Positions 16,590-24,186 of a stretch of DNA of 64,000 nt are shown one piece after another. Made by a program: the position numbers and the translations under genes. The stretch is from Terriglobus roseus (GTDB lineage Bacteria > Acidobacteriota > Terriglobia > Terriglobales > Acidobacteriaceae), in assembly GCF_900102185.1 (NCBI RefSeq), contig NZ_LT629690.1:3100001-3164000 (forward strand), written 5' to 3'. The number at the start of each line of letters is the position of its first letter. Position 1 is the first letter of the stretch. The notes beneath the pieces are model-generated. The model was given only the letters and a program-made list of their open reading frames with translations, searched no databases and was not told the origin of the DNA.

Positions 16590-17309
16590 TTATTCGGCTT
16601 CCAATGGCTTCATGGAGTCTGGCAGCGCGCTGATGATGCGCCGCCTTACCTCTGCCACCATTTCCGCGCGATTGGGATAATCCGCTGGATACACCGGCGG
16701 CAGGAAGGTAACTTTCGCCACGCCGGGATAAACCCTGGAGCTTCCCTTCTGCATCATGGCTTCGGTTCCGGCGATCGCTACCGGGACGATGGGGGCTCCG
16801 GTGGATTGTGCGAAGTGAAATGGGCCTGCCTTGAATGCTTGCAGGCGGCCGGTTTTCGAGCGTGTGCCCTCCGCGAAGATGAGCATCGATAGTCCACCGC
16901 GAATGACCTCAGCCGCGTAACGCGCTGTGCGCACTGCGGCTTCACGACCACCTTCGCGATAGACCGGAACAAACTTCGCCATCTCCCATGCTTTGCCTAG
17001 CACGGGGATTTTGAGAAGTTCTGCCTTCAACATGATGCTGGGTGTGCCGGGGATGAGCGGCACCATGATCGGTGGATCAAGGTTGGAGATATGGTTGGGT
17101 ACGAAGATGGCCGCGCCTTCCGGGATGTTTTCGCGTCCGTGCTGCTCCACCTTGATTCCCGCTGCGCGGATGCCTGCCGCGGAGATCCATTTGCCCACGC
17201 GATACATGGGCTGGATTTTCTTGGTGAGGAACGTCCATGGGATAAGGACGAGGCCCGCCGGAATGCCGAGTCCGGCGAACGTGATGACCATTTTGAATGC
17301 GGCCCACAT
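16590..17309 (-). CDS. plsC: 1-acyl-glycerol-3-phosphate acyltransferase (PlsC family)
   Basis: 239-residue membrane acyltransferase that should make phosphatidic acid from lysophosphatidate. Box I is NHISNLD (NHx4D, ~residue 75), box II PVYREGG, box III FAEGTRSKTG and box IV VPVAIAGT, all in order. The N-terminal ~30 residues are hydrophobic (VITFAGLGIPAGLVLIPW). It starts 3 bp after the mpl stop, as last gene of the minus-strand unit descending from mtnP, so translation probably depends on mpl. A second PlsC-type gene (olsA-like) lies at 61228-61995. Confidence 0.92.
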   Translation of the reverse strand: MWAAFKMVITFAGLGIPAGLVLIPWTFLTKKIQPMYRVGKWISAAGIRAAGIKVEQHGRENIPEGAAIFVPNHISNLDPPIMVPLIPGTPSIMLKAELLKIPVLGKAWEMAKFVPVYREGGREAAVRTARYAAEVIRGGLSMLIFAEGTRSKTGRLQAFKAGPFHFAQSTGAPIVPVAIAGTEAMMQKGSSRVYPGVAKVTFLPPVYPADYPNRAEMVAEVRRRIISALPDSMKPLEAE

Positions 17310-17312
17310 AAC

Positions 17313-18731
17313 TTAACGAGACCTCAGGGCTGCGGGCAACTTGTTGTAAATGTCGCCGAAACCACCGTTAGAAAGGATAGCTACGACATCGCCACTTTGC
17401 AGCGAAGATGCGAGCTCCGTGGTGATGGCATCTGCATCCGCCAACAATGTGGCGGGTATGCCTGCGATATTCAATGCACCGACGACGGCTGCAGGATGAA
17501 GGCGTTCCTCCGCAGGAATGTTTGCGGACTGATAGACCTCGGCGAGCACGACGCGATCGGCGATGGCCAGGCTTTCGATCAACTCGCGTTCGAAGACGTT
17601 GCGGCGCAGTGTGTTGGAACGCGGCTCGAGTACAGCGACCAGGCGACGACCGGGATACGATCCGCGCAGGGCTCGCAGCGTTTCGCGAATGGCCGTGGGG
17701 TGGTGTGCGAAGTCGTCAATGATGGTGATGCCATCGATCTCGGCGCGCACTTCCAGGCGGCGCTTTACGCTGCGGAACGTCTTCAGTGCTTCGATGATCG
17801 CATTAGCAGGAACGCCCTGCCCTGCTGCGAGTGCAGCGGCAGCGGACGCGTTCAACGCATTGTGTTCGCCTGCCATGGGGAGTTCGAGATCTGCGAAGTG
17901 TTCGCCCTGACGTAGCAGTGTCCAGCGCGAGATGGCTCCGGCCTGGAAGTTGGTTAGTTTCCAGAACGAACCTTCTTTGAATCCGTAACGCTCTACCGGG
18001 CAGAAGGCTTTGGCGATGCACTCGGTTACGTTTTCGCTGCCGTCAAACGCGATCAAACGGCCACTGCGGGGAATGAGATTTACGAGTCGCTTGAACGCTG
18101 TTTTCACTGCAGCCAGATCAGCATAGATGTCAGCGTGATCGAACTCGACGTGCGTGAGGATGGCTGCGGATGGGAAGTAGTGCAGGAACTTGGGGCCTTT
18201 GTCGAAAAAGGCTGTGTCGTACTCATCGCCTTCGAGGATGAAGGGTGATGACTCGCGCACGGCGAAGCTGGTGCCAAAGTTTTCTGCGACTCCACCGATC
18301 AGGAACGATGGGGTGAACTTCGTATCGAGCTTCGATGCAGTTTCATAAATCCACGCGAGCATGCTGGTGGTGGTTGTTTTGCCGTGGGTGCCGCTAACGA
18401 CAAGAGGCTCGCGATTGCGCAGGAACTCATCGTGGATGAGTGCGGCCATGCTGGTGAATGGCAGGCGGCGATCGAGTACCGCTTCAAGTTCAACATTGCC
18501 GCGCGAGATGGCGTTGCCGATGACGACGAGGTCGGGTGTGGGATCGAGATGCGCTTCGTGATACGGCTGCAGGGGTGTGATTCCCATAGCTAGCAACTGG
18601 TCGCTCATGGGCGGATAGGCTGCTGCATCTGAGCCTGTGATGCGGTGACCCTGCGCCTGCAACATGCCTGCGAGTGATGCCATAGCCGTGCCGCAGATAC
18701 CGATGAGATGGATGTGTTTCGTTCCTTGCAT
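17313..18731 (-). CDS. mpl: UDP-N-acetylmuramate:L-alanyl-gamma-D-glutamyl-meso-diaminopimelate ligase
   Basis: 472-residue Mur-ligase-type enzyme that rejoins recycled tripeptide to UDP-MurNAc. N-terminal Rossmann part IHLIGICGTAMASLAGML; central ATP domain with VVSGTHGKTTTTSMLAW; the Mpl-specific block ILEGDEYDTAFFDKGPKF and HVEFDHADIY; C-terminal domain with DDFAHHPTAIRETL and VLEPRSNTLRRNVF. These separate Mpl from MurC. The start ATG is preceded by AGTAAGGAA, with the ldcA stop inside that site. The neighbours ldcA and dapF-like support a peptidoglycan-recycling unit. Confidence 0.95.
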   Translation of the reverse strand: MQGTKHIHLIGICGTAMASLAGMLQAQGHRITGSDAAAYPPMSDQLLAMGITPLQPYHEAHLDPTPDLVVIGNAISRGNVELEAVLDRRLPFTSMAALIHDEFLRNREPLVVSGTHGKTTTTSMLAWIYETASKLDTKFTPSFLIGGVAENFGTSFAVRESSPFILEGDEYDTAFFDKGPKFLHYFPSAAILTHVEFDHADIYADLAAVKTAFKRLVNLIPRSGRLIAFDGSENVTECIAKAFCPVERYGFKEGSFWKLTNFQAGAISRWTLLRQGEHFADLELPMAGEHNALNASAAAALAAGQGVPANAIIEALKTFRSVKRRLEVRAEIDGITIIDDFAHHPTAIRETLRALRGSYPGRRLVAVLEPRSNTLRRNVFERELIESLAIADRVVLAEVYQSANIPAEERLHPAAVVGALNIAGIPATLLADADAITTELASSLQSGDVVAILSNGGFGDIYNKLPAALRSR

Positions 18732-18735
18732 TTCC

Positions 18736-19680
18736 TTACTCCACCGCTGATTCCAATATCTGCAACTTTGCCGCGTCGGCGCATGTGAGGCGTACCTTCA
18801 CGCCCAGCGGTAACGTCACGTTGGGCGCATTCACATGGCCGCATTGCAGACCGATAGCGATTGGGCCGTTCCAGTTGCGAAGATTGTGCAGCAATGCTTT
18901 TTCAATCAGAGCGGCTTCTTCTGCATCGGCTGCGCATTGTGACATGTCGCCAAAGACGATGCCCTTCACGCGATCAAGCAGGCCAGCGTATTGCAGATGC
19001 AACATCATGCGATCCCACTGATAAGGGTGCGTGCCGACTTCTTCTACGAAGAGGATGATGTCACCTTCGGGCATTTGCATGGCCCATGGTGTTCCGAGAG
19101 ATTCAGTCAGCAGTGCGAGGCATCCACCGTAGAGCGTGCCTTCCACTGCGTCACCACTGCGCAAGACACGCATGCCTTCGCGCTCGGTCAGCGACCAGGG
19201 TTGTGTCTGCTCGAGTGCATGACGCCATGAGTGCAGATCGACGCCGTCTGCGAGGACGTCGCCGCGTGCGAAGTCTGGCGAGATCATGGGCCCGTAGAAC
19301 GTGTGCAGGCCGCAGGTCTGTGCGAACCATAAGTGCAGCGTGGTGTGGTCGCTGAAGCCGATGAAGGGCTTCGGGTTTGCTTTGACCAAGTCTGCGTCGA
19401 GATGCGGCAGAAGCTCTGCCGTCCCCCAACCGCCGCGTGTGCAGATGATGGCCTCGATTGAGGGATCACTGAAAGCGTCGTGGAGGTCTTTCACGCGGGA
19501 GGCGACATCGCCTGCGTAATAGAGCGGACCGGAGGCGAGTGCAGATGGGAACAGCACCGGCTCATAACGAAGCGATGCGAAACGCTCCATGCCGAGTCGC
19601 ACCAGTGGTTCTTTTGGTGTGCTGGCAGGCGACACGATGGCAACGCGAGCGCCGGGCTTCAATCGTGCAGGACGAATCAC
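18736..19680 (-). CDS. ldcA: LD-carboxypeptidase (S66 family, MccF/LdcA)
   Basis: 314-residue cytoplasmic LD-carboxypeptidase that trims the terminal D-Ala from murein tetrapeptide so that Mpl can use the tripeptide. Start GTG 19680 overlaps the dapF-like stop as GTGA and directly precedes IRPARLKPGARVAIVSPAS, the usual N-terminus; a frame extending to 19815 is not used. Nucleophile Ser110 lies in PFIGFSDHTTLH; the Glu/His part of the triad fits EEVGTHPYQWDRM and GLQCGHVNAPNVTLPLG. IICTRGGWGTAELL is the conserved RGGxG segment. Located between dapF-like and mpl, so LdcA product feeds Mpl. Confidence 0.93.
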   Translation of the reverse strand: MIRPARLKPGARVAIVSPASTPKEPLVRLGMERFASLRYEPVLFPSALASGPLYYAGDVASRVKDLHDAFSDPSIEAIICTRGGWGTAELLPHLDADLVKANPKPFIGFSDHTTLHLWFAQTCGLHTFYGPMISPDFARGDVLADGVDLHSWRHALEQTQPWSLTEREGMRVLRSGDAVEGTLYGGCLALLTESLGTPWAMQMPEGDIILFVEEVGTHPYQWDRMMLHLQYAGLLDRVKGIVFGDMSQCAADAEEAALIEKALLHNLRNWNGPIAIGLQCGHVNAPNVTLPLGVKVRLTCADAAKLQILESAVE

Positions 19681-20489
19681 GCTTCTATCCCCTGCAGGCT
19701 GACCTCGCCTTTGCAGACAATCTGTGCCGGGCCAGTGAGCATTAACTGTTCGCCTTCGTTCCATACGACTCGCTGGGCACCACCGAGTGACGACGCATCG
19801 AGTGTGCGGTTGCATCCGCGCAGAACGATGCTGGCTGCAGACGATGCTGATGTGCCCGTTCCGGACGATTGCGTTGGGCCAACGCCGCGTTCGAAGATGC
19901 GGAATGCGATTTCGTTCGGCGCGATCACTCGCACAAACTCTACGTTGGTTCCTTTGGGGAAGTCCTTGTGCGTGCAGATGCGTGCGCCGAGGTCTTCCCA
20001 GGTGAGGCCGTGCGAGGCGAAGGTTCCGTCGTTGGTGAAGATGACGAAGTGAGGATTGCCTACGTCGACCACTGCGCCCGCTATGTCGCCAACGCCTTCC
20101 ACGTGAACGACGCGCTCTTCCACTTTGGGAATCCCCATGGACGTTTCAATGAGGAAGTGTTCTTCGTTGCACTCGATGACGCGGCAGATTTTTTCGCCGC
20201 CCGGTGTGCCCATCTTTGTTTCACGAAGACCTTCGCTGAAGCCGAGCCATGCAGCCACACAACGTGTGCCGTTGCCGGAGAGTTCTGCTTCCGAGCCGTC
20301 TGCATTGAAGAGACGCAGGAAGAAAGAGCCATCAGACCTGCGTTCGAGGAACTCCACACCGTCCGCGCCGACGCTGTAATTGCGCGAGCACAGCAGGCGC
20401 GCCATCTGCGCATGTTTGCCATTGGCAAGCGTCTCTTCGACGACTAAGAAATCATTGCCGCACGCATGCGCCTTTACAAACGGAATCAC
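19677..20489 (-). CDS. DapF-like (diaminopimelate epimerase fold) protein lacking both catalytic cysteines
   Basis: 270 residues, normal DapF length and fold signatures: HACGNDFLVV at the N-terminus, RNYSVGADGVEFL, NADGSEAELSGNGTRC, VDVGNPHFVIF, and IFERGVGPTQSSGTGTSASS. Known DapF enzymes use two Cys, in the CGNG and ACGSG motifs, as acid/base pair to epimerise LL- to meso-diaminopimelate. Here both are Ser (Ser71 and Ser209; codons TCC and TCG), while the Asn, Glu200 and GNG/GTG substrate loops are kept. Start GTG overlaps the upstream glycosyltransferase stop (GTGA) and its own stop overlaps ldcA (GTGA). It may be a weak epimerase, a different isomerase, or a binding protein; calling it dapF would be unsafe. 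Confidence 0.85.
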   Translation of the reverse strand: MIPFVKAHACGNDFLVVEETLANGKHAQMARLLCSRNYSVGADGVEFLERRSDGSFFLRLFNADGSEAELSGNGTRCVAAWLGFSEGLRETKMGTPGGEKICRVIECNEEHFLIETSMGIPKVEERVVHVEGVGDIAGAVVDVGNPHFVIFTNDGTFASHGLTWEDLGARICTHKDFPKGTNVEFVRVIAPNEIAFRIFERGVGPTQSSGTGTSASSAASIVLRGCNRTLDASSLGGAQRVVWNEGEQLMLTGPAQIVCKGEVSLQGIEA

Positions 20490-22243
20490 TGAACTCCTCC
20501 CTGATACACATCGCTGCGGTAGAAACGTGCGCAGCCCTGGCCACTGTTGCAGACCACTTCAATTTCGGTGAGACCTTCGGGGTGCGCTGCGACTGCTTTT
20601 GCTACTGGATCACCATCGATGGCGACGATGATCTTGGCGTACTTTGCAGGTGCTTCCGCTGCCTTGTTGAAGGTCTCGGAATCCAGTGGACTGATGAGAC
20701 GCTTGAGCGGGATGCCTGCGTCCTGAATCGCGCCGATGTGGTCGTTGGTGTTGAACATGATAGTGTCGCCCGGACCGATATGCAGCATCTCCTGCGCAAG
20801 CGTTTTCTCAAACGAAATGCGCGTGGATGCATTGACCACGCCTTCCTGAAAGACCAGCGGCGGCGCGCTGAGCCACTTGGGAATCTTCGCGTCTTCGCCG
20901 CGGACCTTCTGCAGCAAGTTACCGAAGCTGCCCATCATGGCGATCATGTTTAAGAGGATGGCGACGAGCACGAGGAAGAAGAAGATGTCGGCCTTCTTCT
21001 TGCTTTGTGTGCGGAGTTTGCGCTCCACTGCAGCGCATGCGATTGCAGTGAAGATGGCGAAAACGGGCAGAAGCTCCATGCCGTAACGCGAGTTGTAATA
21101 CGAACCCGGATACAGCTGCGGCACGAAAAGAGGCACGCTGCCCCATGCGATGGAGTAGATGTAAAACGGCAGCGGTACCCACAGCAGAAGCACCACGCGA
21201 GAGAGGCGCTGCTTCCACGCGAGGTACGAACCGATGATGGCTGTGGCGAGAACACCGAAGCCGAGTTCGTATGCGACCGCATCCACCTGCGCAGCGCGGG
21301 TGAAGTAAATGAAAGCCCAGCCGGGGTTGTACATGCCGCGACGCGGCTTCGATCCGGGTGGCGTGGTCTTTGCTTCGATGGCCTTTGCGGAATATGGTCC
21401 GCGCATGAAGTCGAGCCAGTCGCCCTGATACTTGGCGTTGTACCAGAACCAGAGGATGGGACCAGCGACGGTGATGAGCGTCATCACGATGAAGGAAGTC
21501 TGCGTGGCCTTGTGTGTGGCTTCGCTGGAGCGCCACCATGCGATGGCGAGCACGAGCCAGATGGCTGCGCCGAGGATCCATCCGTCGTAGCGCGTCATGA
21601 CCATGGCGAAAGTGAGGATGCCGCTGATGATGAAACGCCACTTCACACTACGAATCTTTGCGGCGTGAAGTGCTTCAACCGCTTCATACGCGACGACGAT
21701 GGACCACACCATGAGCGCGAGGAATAGCGGCTCTGTCATGGCAGTAGTGGCCAGGTACATCAGGTTCGGATTGAGCGCGAAGAAAGCCGTTGCAGCGAAT
21801 GCCCACGGCGGAGGAACCAGCTTGCGTGCGAGCGCGTAACAGCCAGTGTTCGCAAAGGCGTAAGCGGCAAGCGAAGGCCATGCGCCGGCGACGCCGTTCT
21901 GCCACCAGTCCATGCGTTGTACAAACGGCAGCATGAGCAGATGCGGCAGTGGCAGCCACACACCGCCGAGTTGCGCGATGCCGGGATAATGCGCGTCGAG
22001 GATGCGGCGTGCGATACCGAGATGCGCTACGGCATCGCCGTAGAGCAGCATCCATCCGCGCGAGGCAACGACCATCAATGCGAGGAAGCCGAGCACAACC
22101 GAAGCCAGCGCGATGGGTCGTAACTCATCGCGCGTGGCCGGGTAGACAGCATTTGGATCGTATGGGCGATGCGGCACAACGCTCTTACGCACAATGGTAC
22201 GAGGCGAACGCAACGGCTGGCCCGGAATGGATTTACGCGGCAT
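20486..22243 (-). CDS. Polytopic membrane glycosyltransferase-like protein (GT-C type)
   Basis: 585 residues with about ten hydrophobic segments. YGDAVAHLGIARRILDAHYPG near residue 60 is the first extracytoplasmic loop with the Asp typical of GT-C enzymes (the DxD/ExD-like position), and AQLGGVWLPLPHLLMLPFV follows. C-terminal ~150 residues are soluble (FEKTLAQEMLHIGPGDTIMF; IIVAIDGDPVAKAV). A sugar transfer from a lipid-linked donor is the family role; substrate unknown. ATG 22243 lies inside the kinase gene's last codons (11-bp overlap), so translation is coupled, and its stop overlaps the dapF-like start. A frame extending upstream to 22330 is ignored because it only overlaps the kinase. 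Confidence 0.78.
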   Translation of the reverse strand: MPRKSIPGQPLRSPRTIVRKSVVPHRPYDPNAVYPATRDELRPIALASVVLGFLALMVVASRGWMLLYGDAVAHLGIARRILDAHYPGIAQLGGVWLPLPHLLMLPFVQRMDWWQNGVAGAWPSLAAYAFANTGCYALARKLVPPPWAFAATAFFALNPNLMYLATTAMTEPLFLALMVWSIVVAYEAVEALHAAKIRSVKWRFIISGILTFAMVMTRYDGWILGAAIWLVLAIAWWRSSEATHKATQTSFIVMTLITVAGPILWFWYNAKYQGDWLDFMRGPYSAKAIEAKTTPPGSKPRRGMYNPGWAFIYFTRAAQVDAVAYELGFGVLATAIIGSYLAWKQRLSRVVLLLWVPLPFYIYSIAWGSVPLFVPQLYPGSYYNSRYGMELLPVFAIFTAIACAAVERKLRTQSKKKADIFFFLVLVAILLNMIAMMGSFGNLLQKVRGEDAKIPKWLSAPPLVFQEGVVNASTRISFEKTLAQEMLHIGPGDTIMFNTNDHIGAIQDAGIPLKRLISPLDSETFNKAAEAPAKYAKIIVAIDGDPVAKAVAAHPEGLTEIEVVCNSGQGCARFYRSDVYQGGVQ

Positions 22244-23174
22244 CGAGATCCAGGTGCGAGATTTCGCGGAACAGTTTAAAGCGTGCTTCGATCTCTTCGC
22301 GCATGAGTTCCTGCACGCGTTCGGACCCAAACTTTTCTACAGCGAATGAACCCATCACGCCGCCGTAGAACAATGCGGTGCGGAAGACGCGAGGTGTGAG
22401 TTCCGGCTGCGATGCGATGTAACCGAAGAATCCGCCGGCGAACATGTCGCCTGCGCCTGTGGGGTCTACCACTTCTTCAATGGGCAGTGCGGGTGCGCGG
22501 AAGGGCACGGTGTTCATCGCGCCTGGGAAAGAGCGGTCGCAGAAAAAGGCCGTTGCGCCGTATTCACCATGCTTGATGACGAGCGACTTGGGGCCCATCT
22601 CCATCACCTTCTTTGCGGCGGTGACGAGGTTGTGTTCGCCCGTGAGCAGGCGGGCTTCGCCGTCGTTGATGACGAGCACGTCAAGCTCTGCGATGGTCTT
22701 GAGCAGGTTGGCCTTGTGGTCGGCGATCCAGTAGTTCATGGTGTCGCCTGCGACGAGCTTTGCGTTCGGGAACTGCTGGCGCACGCGGAGTTGCAGCGTG
22801 GGTTCGATGTTGGCGAGAAAGAGATAGTCGGAGGACTTGTAGCTCTCGGGGACCTTGGGATCGAAGCTGCCGAAGACATTCAGCTCTGTGTTGAGCGTGA
22901 TGGCTTCGCTCATGGCGCCTTTGTATTCTCCGGTCCAGTGGAAGGAGAGGCCGTCTGCGTGCTCGATGCCGGTGGTGTCGATGCCGCGCTTAGTGAGAGT
23001 TGCTTCATGCTCTGCGGTGAAGTCGTTGCCTACGACTCCGATGACCTTCACGTCAGTGAAGAAACGAGCACTCTGAGCAAAATGGTAAGCTGCCCCGCCT
23101 TGAATACGAGCACGATGCTCTTTGGGCGTGGTCAGCGTGTCGAAAGCAACGGAACCGACAACAACAATGGACAT
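22233..23174 (-). CDS. PfkB-family carbohydrate/nucleoside kinase
   Basis: 313 residues of the ribokinase/PfkB family. MSIVVVGSVAFDTLTTP is the N-terminal strand; IQGGAAYHFAQSARFF the sugar-binding GG motif; LVINDGEARLLTG the central N-x-x-E-like element; and VDPTGAGDMFAGGFFGY the PfkB signature 2 with the catalytic Asp. Sugar, nucleoside or adenosine could be the substrate. Position 112 bp downstream of mtnP suggests the salvage of a purine or sugar released from methylthioadenosine (inference). It begins the overlapping gene series down to plsC. Confidence 0.88.
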   Translation of the reverse strand: MSIVVVGSVAFDTLTTPKEHRARIQGGAAYHFAQSARFFTDVKVIGVVGNDFTAEHEATLTKRGIDTTGIEHADGLSFHWTGEYKGAMSEAITLNTELNVFGSFDPKVPESYKSSDYLFLANIEPTLQLRVRQQFPNAKLVAGDTMNYWIADHKANLLKTIAELDVLVINDGEARLLTGEHNLVTAAKKVMEMGPKSLVIKHGEYGATAFFCDRSFPGAMNTVPFRAPALPIEEVVDPTGAGDMFAGGFFGYIASQPELTPRVFRTALFYGGVMGSFAVEKFGSERVQELMREEIEARFKLFREISHLDLDAA

Positions 23175-23235
23175 GAATACCTTTCATTCAAGGCAGAAAG
23201 CTACAGGTGGCTTACTGCTGCGAGAGTTCGTTGGG

Positions 23236-23274
23236 ATTCTTCGCTTCGCTCAGAATGACCGCGAAGCGAAGAAT
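23236..23274. repeat. Perfect 14-bp inverted repeat (ATTCTTCGCTTCGC)
   Basis: Arms 23236-23249 and 23261-23274 with an 11-nt loop TCAGAATGACC, between the mtnP stop and the kinase start on the minus strand. A strong hairpin with no T run on either side. It may separate the mtnP transcript from the kinase operon or stabilise an mRNA end. The sequence GATTCTTCGCTTCGCTCAG looks like a dispersed repetitive element. Confidence 0.7.
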
Positions 23275-23286
23275 CGATGATGCAGA

Positions 23287-24153
23287 TTAGCCTTCGTACT
23301 TATCCAGGAAGATGGCCAGCTTCTCGCGTGTGGCTGCGGGGATGGTCTTCTTGTCGGTCATGATGGCGAACTTCAGTGCCGAGGCTACGGGAGTGTTGCT
23401 GTTGTCTTTGGGCAGCGCTTTGACCGCGCCCTTCAGCACTTCCTGCGCGTTCTTGGTGTTGGCGTGGATGACCTGAACGATCTGATCGACGGTGACGTCG
23501 TCGTGGCTTTCGTGCCAGCAGTCGTAGTCCGTGACCATGGCGAGTGTGGCGTAGCTGATCTCAGCTTCGCGGGCCAGCTTGGCTTCCTGCAGGTTGGTCA
23601 TGCCGATGACGTCTGCGCCCCACGAGCGATAGAGGTTTGACTCTGCGCGCGTGCTGAACTGCGGGCCTTCCATGTTGATGTACGTGCCCCCGAGTTTGCC
23701 GACGACGCCTGCTTCCTTGCAGCCCTGCTCAAAGGCTTTGGCTGCGACGGAGCAGATGGGATCGCCGAACGCTACGTGGCCTACGATTCCGTCGCCGAAG
23801 AAGGTGGCGTTGCGTGCGAAGGTACGGTCAATGAACTGGTCGGGGATGACGAAATCAGTGGGCTTGTGCTCTTCCTTGAGCGAACCCACCGCAGAGATGG
23901 AGAGGATGAAGCTGACGCCGAGTTTCTTCATGGCGTAGATGTTTGCGCGGAAGTTCAGCTCCGTGGGGAGGATGCGATGACCGCGACCGTGGCGCGCGAG
24001 GAACGCAACATTACGACCTTCCAACGTGCCCAGCACGATGGTTTCCGATGGGTCGCCGAAGGGCGTCTCAACCTTGATTTCCTGGGTGTCCGTCAATCCC
24101 GGCATGTTGTATAAACCGCTGCCGCCGATGATGCCGATTTCTGCCTGTGCCAA
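23287..24153 (-). CDS. mtnP: S-methyl-5'-thioadenosine phosphorylase
   Basis: 288 residues of the PNP/MTAP trimeric phosphorylase family, splitting 5'-methylthioadenosine into adenine and methylthioribose 1-phosphate. EIGIIGGSGLYNMPGL carries the phosphate-binding GGSG loop; FLARHGRGHRILPTELNFRA the conserved RHGxxH segment; INMEGPQFSTRAESNLY the ribose/substrate loop; MTNLQEAKLAREAEISY and VTDYDCWHE the base-site region, whose Asp favours 6-aminopurine. Start taken as TTG 24153 with CTGGAG 7 bp before; an ATG at 24186 would add 11 residues with no ribosome site. Confidence 0.92.
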   Translation of the reverse strand: MAQAEIGIIGGSGLYNMPGLTDTQEIKVETPFGDPSETIVLGTLEGRNVAFLARHGRGHRILPTELNFRANIYAMKKLGVSFILSISAVGSLKEEHKPTDFVIPDQFIDRTFARNATFFGDGIVGHVAFGDPICSVAAKAFEQGCKEAGVVGKLGGTYINMEGPQFSTRAESNLYRSWGADVIGMTNLQEAKLAREAEISYATLAMVTDYDCWHESHDDVTVDQIVQVIHANTKNAQEVLKGAVKALPKDNSNTPVASALKFAIMTDKKTIPAATREKLAIFLDKYEG

Positions 24154-24186
24154 TGTGTTCTCCAGATGGTTAGGTAACAAAATCAA

